In this document: one piece after another, positions 9,184 to 18,205 of the stretch | Numbering within the stretch: the stretch's first letter is position 1 | How the letters are laid out: each line of letters begins with the position of its first letter | Assembly: GCA_003854985.1 (NCBI GenBank) | Contig: RQOG01000006.1 | Span: 124,001-188,000, forward strand | Direction of reading: 5' to 3' | From: Calditrichota bacterium | Lineage (GTDB): Bacteria > Calditrichota > Calditrichia > Calditrichales > Calditrichaceae | DNA length: 64,000 nucleotides | The notes under the pieces: generated by a model | What the model saw: only the letters and a program-made list of their open reading frames with translations | Told to the model about the DNA's origin: nothing | Databases searched by the model: none | Program-made: the position numbers and the translations under genes

Positions 9184-9215
9184 AAAGGCCGTCATCGATT
9201 GACGGCCTTTTTTAA
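9184..9215 (+). terminator. Intrinsic terminator after exbD-like gene
   Basis: A perfect inverted repeat AAAGGCCGTC (9184-9193) and GACGGCCTTT (9201-9210), with a seven-base loop, runs into a T-rich tract. It separates the ExbD gene from the sigma-54 promoter of the kinase operon. Confidence 0.9.
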
Positions 9216-9319
9216 TTTTATAATTTTGTCAGTCGATCTTTGCTTAGTTCAATATAAAATAATATCTTAATACTACCGATAGTTAAAACGTTTAAGATGA
9301 GTTATAACATTTTATTTGT

Positions 9320-9335
9320 TGGCGCGAATTTTGCC
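9320..9335 (+). promoter_or_regulatory. Sigma-54 (-24/-12) promoter of the kinase/activator operon
   Basis: TGGCGCG-AATT-TTGCC has GG at 9321-9322 and GC at 9333-9334 separated by exactly ten bases, with one mismatch in the -24 block to the consensus TGGCACG-N4-TTGCA. Transcription would start near 9346, about 23 bases before the kinase start. The downstream activator is itself an NtrC-type protein, so autoregulation is likely. Confidence 0.75.
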
Positions 9336-9368
9336 AAATATAATTTTAAAATTATTCGGATAGATTGA

Positions 9369-11237
9369 ATGCTGCGAAGTCTTCGTACAAAAATCGGTTT
9401 AGGATATATTACGCTGGTATTAATAAACATTGCGGTTGCAGTGTTTGCTATTTACAGAATTGACCAGCTCAGCCAGCCGCTGGATAGTCTTTTAAAAGAA
9501 AAGTATCAGAATGTACAGACGGCGGAAAATATGCTTCTTGCTATATCAAAACTGGATTTATTGCAGTTTGCAATGATCGAAAAAGGGGTTGATTCAGAAA
9601 GCCTCACCGAATTTAACGCCTATAAAAATGAGTTTTTAAATCTGCATCAGAAAGCTATCCGCGGTATTGCATTACCGGATGAGCCGGTGATTCTGGATAG
9701 TGTGATTATATATTTTAATGCCTTTATTATTAATTCAAACTCCCTCCATCGTCTTATTCAGGAAATAAATGATGAAAATTCAAATAGAAAATTTCACCAT
9801 GAAAAGATAGTGCCATACCTGGATAAAGTTAATAAATTGTGCGGCTGGTTAAGGGATATTAACGAAGAAGCATTGTTTCTGGCGGATACTAAAGCGCAGG
9901 TTATCAGCGGGCAGGCCAGACAAATAATCATTATCTTTTCTATTTTAGCGGTAGCCATCAGTATACTGGCCAGTATTGTTTTTACAAGAAAGATACTAAA
10001 GCCTGTTCTGGAGACCACGGAAACCGTGCGAAAAATCGGCAGGGGACAGTTTAATCAAAAAATCAAGATTGAAACGGATGATGAAATCGCTCTGCTTGGC
10101 ATGGAGTTTAATAAAATGACCAGCCGGCTTCAGGCCTATGAAGATATGAATATAAAAGAAATTCTGCTGGAGAAGAAGAAAACGGAAACTTTGGTGGACA
10201 ATATGCCTGCCGCAATTCTGGTAACCGATCAGGATAACCGTGTGTATCTGATAAATGATCTGGCCAGGGAGATTTTTGAGATTTCAGGCGATGACTGGCA
10301 AAACAAAAATATAGAAGATATCATAAAAAGCAGTATTTTAAAACAGTTTCCCGATCCATCTATTATAAATGAATCTGTAGCATTGTCCGAGAAGGATTTA
10401 ATAAAAATAACCAGGCAGGGTTCGGATTATTATTATACCCTTCGCCAGATCGTTATCCATGATGAAGCGGGTCAAATTGCCGGGAAGGTTTCTCTTTTTC
10501 AGGATGTAACCAGTTTTAAAAAACTGGATCGCCTTAAATCTGAGTTTATGGCGGCGGTTTCGCATGAACTAAAGACGCCGTTGACTTCAATAAACCTGGC
10601 TATCGATATCATCCTGAAAGAAGTTAAAGGCAGGCTCAACAGTGAGCAGGCGGAGCTTTTACAGGGCGTTAAGAGCGATGTAAATCGCATGAAGCAATTC
10701 CTGCTGCAATTATTGGATTTAACCAGGCTGGAATCCGGCGCATACAGAATAATAAATGAAGGTATAAACGCACAGGAATTGGTTGAAGAAGCGATAGATG
10801 CCATGCAATTGAAAACAGAACAGAAACACATTATAATTCAGAAAAAAATCGGGAAGCTGCTGCCCGAATTTACCGGTGATTCTAAACAACTGTTACGGGC
10901 ATTAATAAATCTGATTGATAATGCGGTTAAATACACAAATCCGGGCGGTATAATTAAAATAAGCGTCGTTAGAGAAAAGGATTATATCGCTTTTACTGTG
11001 AAAGACAAAGGCGAAGGCATTTCGATTGAAGATCAAAAAATAATCTTCGACAAATTCGTTCAGGTTAAAAACTTTGAATCTTCGGAAAGCGGCAGTATCG
11101 GACTTGGACTGGCAATTTGTAAAGAGATTATACATGCGCATAATGGTACAATCGGCGTTACCAGTAAACCGGGAAAAGGGAGCAGTTTTAAGTTTATAAT
11201 TCCTTTACAACCAGATAATAAAGAGAAAGAACAATAA
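9369..11237 (+). CDS. Membrane sensor histidine kinase (HAMP-PAS-HisKA-HATPase)
   Basis: The 622-residue kinase has a first helix at about 9-29, an extracytoplasmic helical sensor region to about 184, and a second helix at about 185-206. A HAMP domain (about 207-260), a PAS domain (about 270-380, ILVTDQDNRVYLIN) and the dimerisation domain with phospho-acceptor His (VSHELKTPL, near 399) follow. The ATPase domain shows NLIDNAVKY (near 513) and GSIGLGLAI. The layout resembles KinB/NtrB-like kinases. It overlaps the response regulator by one base (TAATG) and is preceded by the sigma-54 promoter. The signal sensed is unknown. Confidence 0.9.
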   Translation: MLRSLRTKIGLGYITLVLINIAVAVFAIYRIDQLSQPLDSLLKEKYQNVQTAENMLLAISKLDLLQFAMIEKGVDSESLTEFNAYKNEFLNLHQKAIRGIALPDEPVILDSVIIYFNAFIINSNSLHRLIQEINDENSNRKFHHEKIVPYLDKVNKLCGWLRDINEEALFLADTKAQVISGQARQIIIIFSILAVAISILASIVFTRKILKPVLETTETVRKIGRGQFNQKIKIETDDEIALLGMEFNKMTSRLQAYEDMNIKEILLEKKKTETLVDNMPAAILVTDQDNRVYLINDLAREIFEISGDDWQNKNIEDIIKSSILKQFPDPSIINESVALSEKDLIKITRQGSDYYYTLRQIVIHDEAGQIAGKVSLFQDVTSFKKLDRLKSEFMAAVSHELKTPLTSINLAIDIILKEVKGRLNSEQAELLQGVKSDVNRMKQFLLQLLDLTRLESGAYRIINEGINAQELVEEAIDAMQLKTEQKHIIIQKKIGKLLPEFTGDSKQLLRALINLIDNAVKYTNPGGIIKISVVREKDYIAFTVKDKGEGISIEDQKIIFDKFVQVKNFESSESGSIGLGLAICKEIIHAHNGTIGVTSKPGKGSSFKFIIPLQPDNKEKEQ

Positions 11238-12553
11238 TGGAATCAAATCCGCCTGCAGTATTAATTGTTGATGATGAACCGAATATTCTTAAGACAATGA
11301 AAATATGTCTTGAAGATGCCGGTTATACAACATTTGCCTTTCAAAATCCTATAGAAGCAATCGATGCGGTTCGTAGGCAGAAATTTGACCTGGCGTTTGT
11401 GGATTTAAAAATGGCGCCCATTGACGGCATGCAGGCGCTTCAGAGTATTAAAGAGATATCGCCGGGAACAACCGTAGTGATCATAACGGCGCACGGTTCC
11501 ATTGAAAGTGCGGTAAAAGCGGTTAAATCGGGCGCCTATGATTATATCCAAAAACCTTTTGATTACATGCAATTACAATTGATAGCCGGCAGAGCACTGG
11601 ATTATCATAATCTAAAGCAGGAAATTAAAAGACTGCAAAGCGGCGTTATCGGGCAAAAATTTATTACAAAAAACAGGCAGATGCGGGAAACAATCGACCT
11701 GGCAGTGAGAGCGGCTTCATCCGATATAAGCGTTTTAATCGAAGGAGAAAGCGGCACGGGTAAGGAATTGATCGCTGACATGATTTATGATAACAGCGCC
11801 CGCTGCAACGGTCCGTATCTTAAAATTAATTGCGCGGCCATTCCGGATAATCTGCTGGAGAGTGAACTTTTCGGACACGTTAAAGGTGCATTCACCGGTG
11901 CCACTAAAGACCGTAAAGGGAAATTTGAAGAAGCGGACGGCGGGACGATATTTTTAGATGAAATTGCAGAATTATCCCCGGCATTGCAGGCAAAACTACT
12001 CAGAGTCCTGCAAAATAACGAAATAACTCGCTTAGGCGAAAATAAGAGCCGTTTGATCAACGTCCGTATTATTGCGGCTACCAATAGAAATCTTGAGGCC
12101 GCCATTGCAGAAGGCACATTCCGCGATGATGTCTATTACCGGCTTAACGCGATGCGTATCAAATTACTTCCCTTACGGGAAAGACCGGAGGACCTGCTGC
12201 CATTGATTTCTTTTTTTATGAAAAAATATCATCCTGATCCTGCGGCGGAAATAACCTCGGATGCGCTGTATGTCTTAAGAAATTATCGCTGGCCGGGCAA
12301 TGTCCGGGAATTGGAAAATTTCATCCGCCGGGCGGCTTTATTATCCGCAGAACAAAATATTGATGTAAAACATCTGCCTGAGGAATTACAGGCGCCAGCG
12401 CATTCGGCTGGCGATGTTCTTTCGCTCGAAGAAATGGAAAAAAGCCATATTGCCAGAGTGCTTAATCTGTCAAAAGACCTGCAGGAGGCCGCCCAGTTAT
12501 TAGGCATTGATCCGGCGACCTTGTGGCGAAAGAGAAAAAGATACAATTTATAA
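11237..12553 (+). CDS. NtrC-family sigma-54-dependent response regulator
   Basis: The 438-residue protein has a receiver domain (1-120, phospho-acceptor Asp 56 in VDLKMAP), a AAA+ sigma-54 activation domain (about 145-370) and a Fis-type helix-turn-helix (about 402-438, AAQLLGIDPATLWRKRKRY). The ATPase shows Walker A GESGTGKE (near 170), the sigma-54 contact loop GAFTGA (near 217) and Walker B GGTIFLDE. It therefore activates -24/-12 promoters when phosphorylated, presumably by the kinase just upstream. Likely targets in view are its own promoter (9320) and the site before the TonB-like gene (12713). Confidence 0.95.
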   Translation: MESNPPAVLIVDDEPNILKTMKICLEDAGYTTFAFQNPIEAIDAVRRQKFDLAFVDLKMAPIDGMQALQSIKEISPGTTVVIITAHGSIESAVKAVKSGAYDYIQKPFDYMQLQLIAGRALDYHNLKQEIKRLQSGVIGQKFITKNRQMRETIDLAVRAASSDISVLIEGESGTGKELIADMIYDNSARCNGPYLKINCAAIPDNLLESELFGHVKGAFTGATKDRKGKFEEADGGTIFLDEIAELSPALQAKLLRVLQNNEITRLGENKSRLINVRIIAATNRNLEAAIAEGTFRDDVYYRLNAMRIKLLPLRERPEDLLPLISFFMKKYHPDPAAEITSDALYVLRNYRWPGNVRELENFIRRAALLSAEQNIDVKHLPEELQAPAHSAGDVLSLEEMEKSHIARVLNLSKDLQEAAQLLGIDPATLWRKRKRYNL

Positions 12554-12640
12554 ATTTTCGTCCTGCATAATTCAATATCTACTCAATTCATTCAAAAACA
12601 AGAAGTTAAAAACAATATTATCCATGACTGATTTTCCTGT

Positions 12641-12655
12641 ATTGCATAATGCAAT
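12641..12655. promoter_or_regulatory. Candidate activator-binding palindrome upstream of tonB-like gene
   Basis: ATTGCAT-A-ATGCAAT is a perfect 15-base palindrome centred near 12648, about 66 bases before the -24 element at 12713. That is the usual position for an enhancer site of an NtrC-type regulator. No matching copy was seen upstream of 9320, so the assignment to the neighbouring regulator is only a suggestion. Confidence 0.4.
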
Positions 12656-12712
12656 TTTAGTAAATCATCAGTCTGCGCCATAACCTCTTTAAAAATATAT
12701 GCATACGCCTGT

Positions 12713-12728
12713 TGGCACATTGTTTGAC
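12713..12728 (+). promoter_or_regulatory. Candidate sigma-54 promoter of tonB-like gene
   Basis: TGGCACA-TTGT-TTGAC has the full -24 core TGGCAC and correct spacing (GG at 12714-12715, ten bases to 12726). The -12 dinucleotide is GA rather than GC. The ATG at 12783 lies about 43 bases after the expected start of transcription. Confidence 0.5.
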
Positions 12729-12782
12729 TTTTTCTAAAACAGCCATTAAAAAAAGTTAAACCAACCCAATGGGAGGTGTGTG

Positions 12783-13412
12783 ATGAGTTTAAAAAAGAGA
12801 GGAAATTCGTGGAAGGAATCCTACCAGAAGACGCTCGAAGTCTCGTTTACTATCGCATTGATCCTGCTTATTACTATTTTCTTTTCCTTCCAGAAACATG
12901 AGAGCAAATTTGAAATTCCTGCGTTGGAAGGAATCACGGAAATTGAGGTGATCAACATTCCACGGACTGATCAAATTAAAAAACCGCCTAAACCTGAAAC
13001 GCCGCATATTCCAATAGAAGCCGATGAAGATGAAATTACGGATGCTGAAACAATCGATTATGAACAAATAAATACGGAATACCTGGCTATAAATACACCC
13101 CCTCCGCCGGACCCGGAAGATGAAAAGCTCTATCAATTCTTTGAAGTCAGTGAAAAACCGGAGATCATTAAACAGGTTAAACCCGTTTACCCGGAAATGG
13201 CCCAGAAAGCGAATATTTCCGGAACGGTAACCGTGACGGTATTGATCGGCAAAACCGGTGATGTGGAAGACGTAAAAGTATATAAAGATGTGATGATGCT
13301 GACCGACGCCGCGGTTCAGGCGGCCTGGCAGTGTAAATTTAAACCGGCCAGACAGCATGATAAATATGTAAAAGTCTGGATGAACGTACCGTTTGTATTT
13401 ACACTAAAATAG
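12783..13412 (+). CDS. TonB-family energy transducer
   Basis: The 209-residue protein has an N-terminal cytoplasmic stretch, one membrane anchor (about 18-38), a periplasmic linker rich in Pro and acidic residues (KKPPKPETP and PPPPDPEDE), and a C-terminal TonB domain (about 118-209, KPVYPEMAQKANISGTVTV). It would transmit energy from an ExbBD motor to outer-membrane receptors. ATG 12783 is preferred over GTG 12780 because GGGAGG (12771-12776) sits six bases before it. No receptor gene is adjacent. The upstream -24/-12-like site suggests control by the NtrC-type regulator next door. Confidence 0.85.
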   Translation: MSLKKRGNSWKESYQKTLEVSFTIALILLITIFFSFQKHESKFEIPALEGITEIEVINIPRTDQIKKPPKPETPHIPIEADEDEITDAETIDYEQINTEYLAINTPPPPDPEDEKLYQFFEVSEKPEIIKQVKPVYPEMAQKANISGTVTVTVLIGKTGDVEDVKVYKDVMMLTDAAVQAAWQCKFKPARQHDKYVKVWMNVPFVFTLK

Positions 13413-13543
13413 CTTTGCTTATTAATTTTCATCGATGATCAATCTATAAAGGGAAAAGATCATGAAAATAGTACGCGCAAAACAAAGTCCGGCTGAAAAC
13501 CAGATAAGATAATAATCGAATGGTTTGAATATCGGTTTTATAT

Positions 13544-13576
13544 AAGCGGGATTGATTATTCAATTCCGCTTTAATT
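13544..13576 (+). terminator. Intrinsic terminator after tonB-like gene
   Basis: AAGCGGGATTGA (13544-13555) pairs with TCAATTCCGCTT (13560-13571) through one G-U pair, around a four-base loop, and is followed by TAATTT. Confidence 0.75.
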
Positions 13577-13657
13577 TGTGCTTTATTGAATTCAATTCTT
13601 TATTCCTTTAATTTCTGTCTTAAATCGGAAGCGCTTAAAACCATATGTTGAATTTGA

Positions 13658-14374
13658 ATGATGACTGACAATATCGATATCTCAATTATTATTCCAACCT
13701 TAAATGAAGAATCAACTTTAGGGGATTGCCTTAACGCTGTTTTCGCACAGGATGGCGCTCTTAAAACTCAGGTTATTATAGCCGATTTTAATTCGGCTGA
13801 TAAAACCATTGAAATTTGCCAAGGATATCCGGTTAAAATTATTACAGGCGGACTGCCGGCCGTTGCCAGGAACAGCGGGGCTAAAAATGCCGCCGGAAAA
13901 TATCTTTTATTTTTGGACGCCGATACAATAATTCCGGTGGATTTTTTATCTTCCGCCTTGCCCGCTTTTTCTCAATCCGGGGCCATTATCGCTTCTTTTT
14001 TTTTAAAACCCAAACCAGATACATTTTTAATGAAGGTCATTTTTAATTTGTATAACGAATATGGATGGCTGGCTTCAAGGCTTACTCTGCCGGTTTTTGT
14101 TACGGCGGGATGCTGCCTGCTGGTTAAGAAATCCGATCATGAAGCAGTCGACGGATTTGATGAAGATATGGCCGCCCTTGAGGAATATGAGTATATCAGG
14201 AAGCTCAAAAAAAAAGGCCGGTTTCGGGTGTTGCCGTTAAAGGTAATCACTTCAACCAGAAGATTCAGTAAAGGAAATGGTTTTAAAAAAACAATAATTC
14301 TTTTTAACTATTATTTTAAATGGCTTTTAGGTAAAAAAATACCGCAGGATAAATATGGTTACTGGGAAAAATAA
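13658..14374 (+). CDS. Family 2 glycosyltransferase
   Basis: The 238-residue protein has a GT-A fold: IIIPTLNEE at the N-terminus, ADFNSADKT for nucleotide binding, and LFLDADT as the DXD-type metal site near residue 88. A hydrophobic, basic C-terminal segment (TIILFNYYFKWLLGK) may associate with the membrane. It overlaps the following polysaccharide deacetylase by 20 bases. The pair probably makes or edits a surface or lipid-linked glycan. Donor and acceptor are unknown. Confidence 0.85.
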   Translation: MMTDNIDISIIIPTLNEESTLGDCLNAVFAQDGALKTQVIIADFNSADKTIEICQGYPVKIITGGLPAVARNSGAKNAAGKYLLFLDADTIIPVDFLSSALPAFSQSGAIIASFFLKPKPDTFLMKVIFNLYNEYGWLASRLTLPVFVTAGCCLLVKKSDHEAVDGFDEDMAALEEYEYIRKLKKKGRFRVLPLKVITSTRRFSKGNGFKKTIILFNYYFKWLLGKKIPQDKYGYWEK

Positions 14375-14906
14375 TATTCTTCTGACTTTCGATGATGGGC
14401 CTCATCCTATCTGGACGCCTAAAATTCTGGATTTATTGAAGGAGTATAACACAAAAGCCATATTTTTTGTGCTCGGTAAGCGTGTTTTATCAAATGCGCA
14501 TTTGATCCGGCGCATGATCGATGAAGGACATTTTATCGGCAATCATTCCATGAATCACTGGTTATTGTTATTCAATACCAATAAGATTTTTCATGCTGAA
14601 ATCGTTTCGGTGCATAAGATGATGCTGGAGCAGTTTGGTTATACAATCAGGTATTTCCGGCCGCCCTGGGGGATTATCCACAAAAAGCTTAAGATAAGAT
14701 GCGAAACGGAACTGGATTACGAAATTTTGCTGTGGAATACCGACAGCCTGGATTATATCTGGCCTTTCGGACGGAGGCTTCCTGTAAAAAAGTATAATAA
14801 TGAAAACATCATTCTGATGCATGACGGACACGCCTTTTCACCTGTTGCGAATAAGAAGCATACGTTGTTGATGCTGGAAAACCATTTAAAATCGCTTCAT
14901 TCCTAA
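14355..14906 (+). CDS. Polysaccharide deacetylase (NodB/CE4 family)
   Basis: The 183-residue protein shows the CE4 motifs in order: LTFDDGPH (catalytic base and metal Asp), NHSMNHW (metal-binding His-x3-His), FRPPWG and ILMHDGH. There is no signal peptide, so it may act on a cytoplasmic or membrane-lipid-linked substrate rather than on exported polymer. The start lies inside the glycosyltransferase gene, which implies coupled translation and a shared pathway. Confidence 0.85.
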   Translation: MVTGKNNILLTFDDGPHPIWTPKILDLLKEYNTKAIFFVLGKRVLSNAHLIRRMIDEGHFIGNHSMNHWLLLFNTNKIFHAEIVSVHKMMLEQFGYTIRYFRPPWGIIHKKLKIRCETELDYEILLWNTDSLDYIWPFGRRLPVKKYNNENIILMHDGHAFSPVANKKHTLLMLENHLKSLHS

Positions 14907-15021
14907 ACATAATACAAGATTAAAAATATTTATGATTAAAATATTAGAACTAAATCAGGATAGATTTAACTTTTTAACTTAAAAATTCATAGCTATTACA
15001 TCAAGATTGATCAGGTATTTT

Positions 15022-18000
15022 TTATAATTTAAAATGAACTGGATGTGCATAAAGTTTTCCTTCTTTCCATAATTTTGTGGGATTCTTTATTATCCCAATT
15101 TTAGCGTTTTCAGTTCCAGCATTACTCACCACGTATATTTTATATTTGTCACCTTCGTTTTCGTTATATAATTTTCTGGCAAATTCCCATTGTGTTCCTG
15201 TTATTTCAAATAATTGCGGATCACTATCAGTTTTGGATTTTACTTCTATATATTCAATTTCCCTTCCATCCGATACAACTGAAAAGTCATAGCCTTTACC
15301 AGCATCACCATTTTCATTAAGCCAGATGATTTCAATATTGTCTTGATTAATTTGTTTTTGCAAATGATTGTAAACAAATCTTTCGCCCCACTTGCCAATA
15401 TCTTTTAATTGTTTTTTTGATTTTACATCTTTGGATTTATCTTTGTCATCCGCTTCAGGCTCGCCATAGTTTTCACCATTATTACTTTCGAATGGACGCT
15501 GACCACGAAGGTCAGGAGTAACTATTGTTTCAGGTTCTATTTCTTCAACGGTTGGTTCAACGCTTTCAGGGTCTACTTCTGAAATCCAACCGACATTTTC
15601 TGTTTCTGCTTTTGTTTCCTTTTCAGATTGCTCTTTTTTCCATTTCAAATATTCTTCATACTCATCTTTTGGAATGAACTTTCCGCCAGTCTTTTCTTCT
15701 ATTTGCTTTATCTCATCAATTTGAAAACCGAGAGCGTTTATCAATACTTCCACGTTCTCATCATCTTTAGTATAAGAATCAGGAAGTTGCGGCAAACTAA
15801 TTTGGCTCGGTAAAACGAAATTACCGTTAGTGTCAACAAGCCAGGGAGTATTTTTCAAAGTCTTCAAGAACTTTGACTCAAAATTTTCTTTATTCTCGTT
15901 ATAATATTTCCACTTGTATTCGCCCTTAAAAAAATCTTGTTTAGAATACTTTGGATAACTCTTAAGACTTCTTAAGAGCAAATTACATAAAATACACGCT
16001 CTTTCTTCTGTCAAGTTTTCTAGAAAATTTTCAATCCCTTCGTAATTATAGTCATATGTATGAATTTCATGTGTGAGACCGTTATAATAACTTCTTTTCC
16101 GCAATTCACTTTTTTCTTCCCACGTTAAAGTAGGCTCAATCTTGATTCTTCTCGGTTTATCTTCACTGCCTAAGGATAATAGAAATTCAGACAATACACT
16201 ACCTGCATTTCCCAATCTCTGGTTAAATTCATCAGAAACAAAAAAGACGTGATCAAAACCTTTAAAGTATTCTATTAAATCTTCAGCCTTTAGATATGTT
16301 TCATTAGGCTTGGAAAAATGTTTCTCACCAGAGACTGAATTGGTAGAATAGATGATATACAAGCCTTTTAGACTATTTATCATTTCCTTCTTTTTTTCTG
16401 AATCTTCCTTTCCAAAGGCGATTAACAGTTTTTCAAAATCTTCAAGATATTCTTCAATTTTTATTTCTGGATCAGGCTCTCTATATTTAGGAACGATAAA
16501 TTCTCTTATTTCAGCGAAAATATCTGGTTTTGAAATTCCAAGTTCAGTTAAAAATTTTAGTGACAACTCATTTTTAGTAAGAAGGTCTTTGACGGTTTTA
16601 TATTTAGATTTGGTTTCTGCTGGGAGATATACTTGAATTTTATTGCCTTCATCATCAGGTTCTATGTGGGAGTCATCAAATAACCTGATTATAGGCTTTT
16701 TTCGTAAGAATGGTCTATATCGATCTTTTTCCCATAAAGCCCTTTGATCCAATAAACTGCTGTAAAATTTAATTATCCAATCATCTGTTTTTTGTTCTAT
16801 AAATTCTTTCTTTATACTTAAAGCAAAATCTTCAAAATCAATTTCTTTTATATCCAATTCGTTTATAAGATAATCTCTTAATTGCCTTGTTCTGTCATAA
16901 GTAATATCTGCGTCTAACCAATTTTTCTTATTAAACAAAACATTTATATCAGTTTCATTAAGCAATTCTGTGAGTTCTTTTCCACGTGCCAACAATGCAT
17001 CTTGTGCAGTAGTGAATTTTTCTTTGGATGTAGGAAGCAATGCTTCTTCTGACAATAACTTTTCTTTTACCTTCTCAAATATCGATGAATAAATGATTTC
17101 ATCAGTATGATTTTGATCGATTGGCAATACTTCCAAAAAGGAAACGTTCAGAAAATCTAATTTCTTGATAATCGGAATACTGTCGGCAACAAGATTTGCT
17201 GTTTCTTCAATTAAATACTGGTTTTGCTCATCATCTAATGGAATGTTCTCTCGATTTGGTGTAGTTTTATATGGAGCCTGAATTAAGAAATTTAAATAGG
17301 TTACTTTTTCAGTCGGGAAAAATACAATAAGTTTAGATTCCCTTTCATTTTCAATGATCTCTTTTCCCGCTTCGTCGGTTCCTATTCTATAGGCAATCTC
17401 AACATTTAAATTATGAGATTGTATTGTTATCGGCTTTTTAATTACAAGAAATTCTTCAAAATTTTCTTCTTGTTCGATCTTCGATATTATTGAGACTCTA
17501 TGAACATTCTCTAAATTTTGAAATTCAGTTAACTCTTTATAATAGTGGCCGTTTTTACCTGGTGTTTGCCATTTAATTTCCTTTACATTTTTTAAGAAGA
17601 GTAGTGTTTTTAACCCGATACTTTCAAGTTTTTTGCCAACAATTTCAAATACTTCATCTTTTGTTCGTGATGGGTGGTTAAAAGGTAAAACGATTAAAGT
17701 TTCTGTGATACCATTATTATCAATTAGAGATGGGATTACAAAATCTTTTATTTCAAAATGGAAATCACCTGAATGAATAACAGGTGTTTGAGTAATTGCA
17801 AATACTGATTTGAAGCCTACACCAAATTTGCCAATCGAATTTATATCATCCCTTTTTGTAGAGATTCCTATCCCCGTAATTCCATCAACATCCTTAAAAT
17901 CAAATTTTTTACCGTTGTGTTCTATTTCCAGACTGTCATTGAAAAGATTGAAGGAAATCTCGGTGGCGTTTGCGTCTTCTGCATTCTGCAATATTTCATA

Positions 18001-18126
18001 TATGAAATGTGATGGATCGTTATAAATCCCTGCAAGAATGCTGTCAAAGTCAAAATTGTTTTCTTTAGAACTTTGAACCCATCGCTGCCTTTTTGTTATC
18101 AGTTTATTAAATTTCTCATTATCCAT
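15022..18126 (-). CDS. Sacsin/NO VEIN-like GHKL ATPase with C-terminal DUF3883 nuclease-like domain
   Basis: The 1034-residue protein has an N-terminal HSP90/sacsin-type ATPase, with YEILQNAEDAN (N-box, about 43-53), VDGITGIGIS and IGKFGVGFKSVF (about 98-109). A long middle region has no motif I recognise, and a Glu-rich low-complexity linker lies at about 855-900. The last 130 residues match DUF3883 (NO VEIN C-terminal domain), with GERFVYNHL, GYDFSV and EYIEVKSKT, a PD-(D/E)XK nuclease-like pattern. The gene is visibly AT-richer than its neighbours and reads against them, which suggests transfer. A role in phage or plasmid defence is inferred from architecture and context, not shown. Confidence 0.75.
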   Translation of the reverse strand: MDNEKFNKLITKRQRWVQSSKENNFDFDSILAGIYNDPSHFIYEILQNAEDANATEISFNLFNDSLEIEHNGKKFDFKDVDGITGIGISTKRDDINSIGKFGVGFKSVFAITQTPVIHSGDFHFEIKDFVIPSLIDNNGITETLIVLPFNHPSRTKDEVFEIVGKKLESIGLKTLLFLKNVKEIKWQTPGKNGHYYKELTEFQNLENVHRVSIISKIEQEENFEEFLVIKKPITIQSHNLNVEIAYRIGTDEAGKEIIENERESKLIVFFPTEKVTYLNFLIQAPYKTTPNRENIPLDDEQNQYLIEETANLVADSIPIIKKLDFLNVSFLEVLPIDQNHTDEIIYSSIFEKVKEKLLSEEALLPTSKEKFTTAQDALLARGKELTELLNETDINVLFNKKNWLDADITYDRTRQLRDYLINELDIKEIDFEDFALSIKKEFIEQKTDDWIIKFYSSLLDQRALWEKDRYRPFLRKKPIIRLFDDSHIEPDDEGNKIQVYLPAETKSKYKTVKDLLTKNELSLKFLTELGISKPDIFAEIREFIVPKYREPDPEIKIEEYLEDFEKLLIAFGKEDSEKKKEMINSLKGLYIIYSTNSVSGEKHFSKPNETYLKAEDLIEYFKGFDHVFFVSDEFNQRLGNAGSVLSEFLLSLGSEDKPRRIKIEPTLTWEEKSELRKRSYYNGLTHEIHTYDYNYEGIENFLENLTEERACILCNLLLRSLKSYPKYSKQDFFKGEYKWKYYNENKENFESKFLKTLKNTPWLVDTNGNFVLPSQISLPQLPDSYTKDDENVEVLINALGFQIDEIKQIEEKTGGKFIPKDEYEEYLKWKKEQSEKETKAETENVGWISEVDPESVEPTVEEIEPETIVTPDLRGQRPFESNNGENYGEPEADDKDKSKDVKSKKQLKDIGKWGERFVYNHLQKQINQDNIEIIWLNENGDAGKGYDFSVVSDGREIEYIEVKSKTDSDPQLFEITGTQWEFARKLYNENEGDKYKIYVVSNAGTENAKIGIIKNPTKLWKEGKLYAHPVHFKL

Positions 18127-18205
18127 ATTTAATACTTCCGATTAATTATTTTATCTTGAAATAAGTATTTATTCTGCTATTTGAAGATAGCGGCAATTTA
18201 TTCAG

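Noticed and set aside
12789-13358. 189-codon minus-strand frame opposite the TonB-like gene
   Set aside because: It is a shadow of a well-supported gene, has unlikely composition (Arg/Phe-rich) and no ribosome binding site.
13462-13512. 16-codon ORF after the TonB-like gene
   Set aside because: A purine-rich stretch precedes ATG 13462, but the peptide has no distinctive feature and lies just before a terminator.
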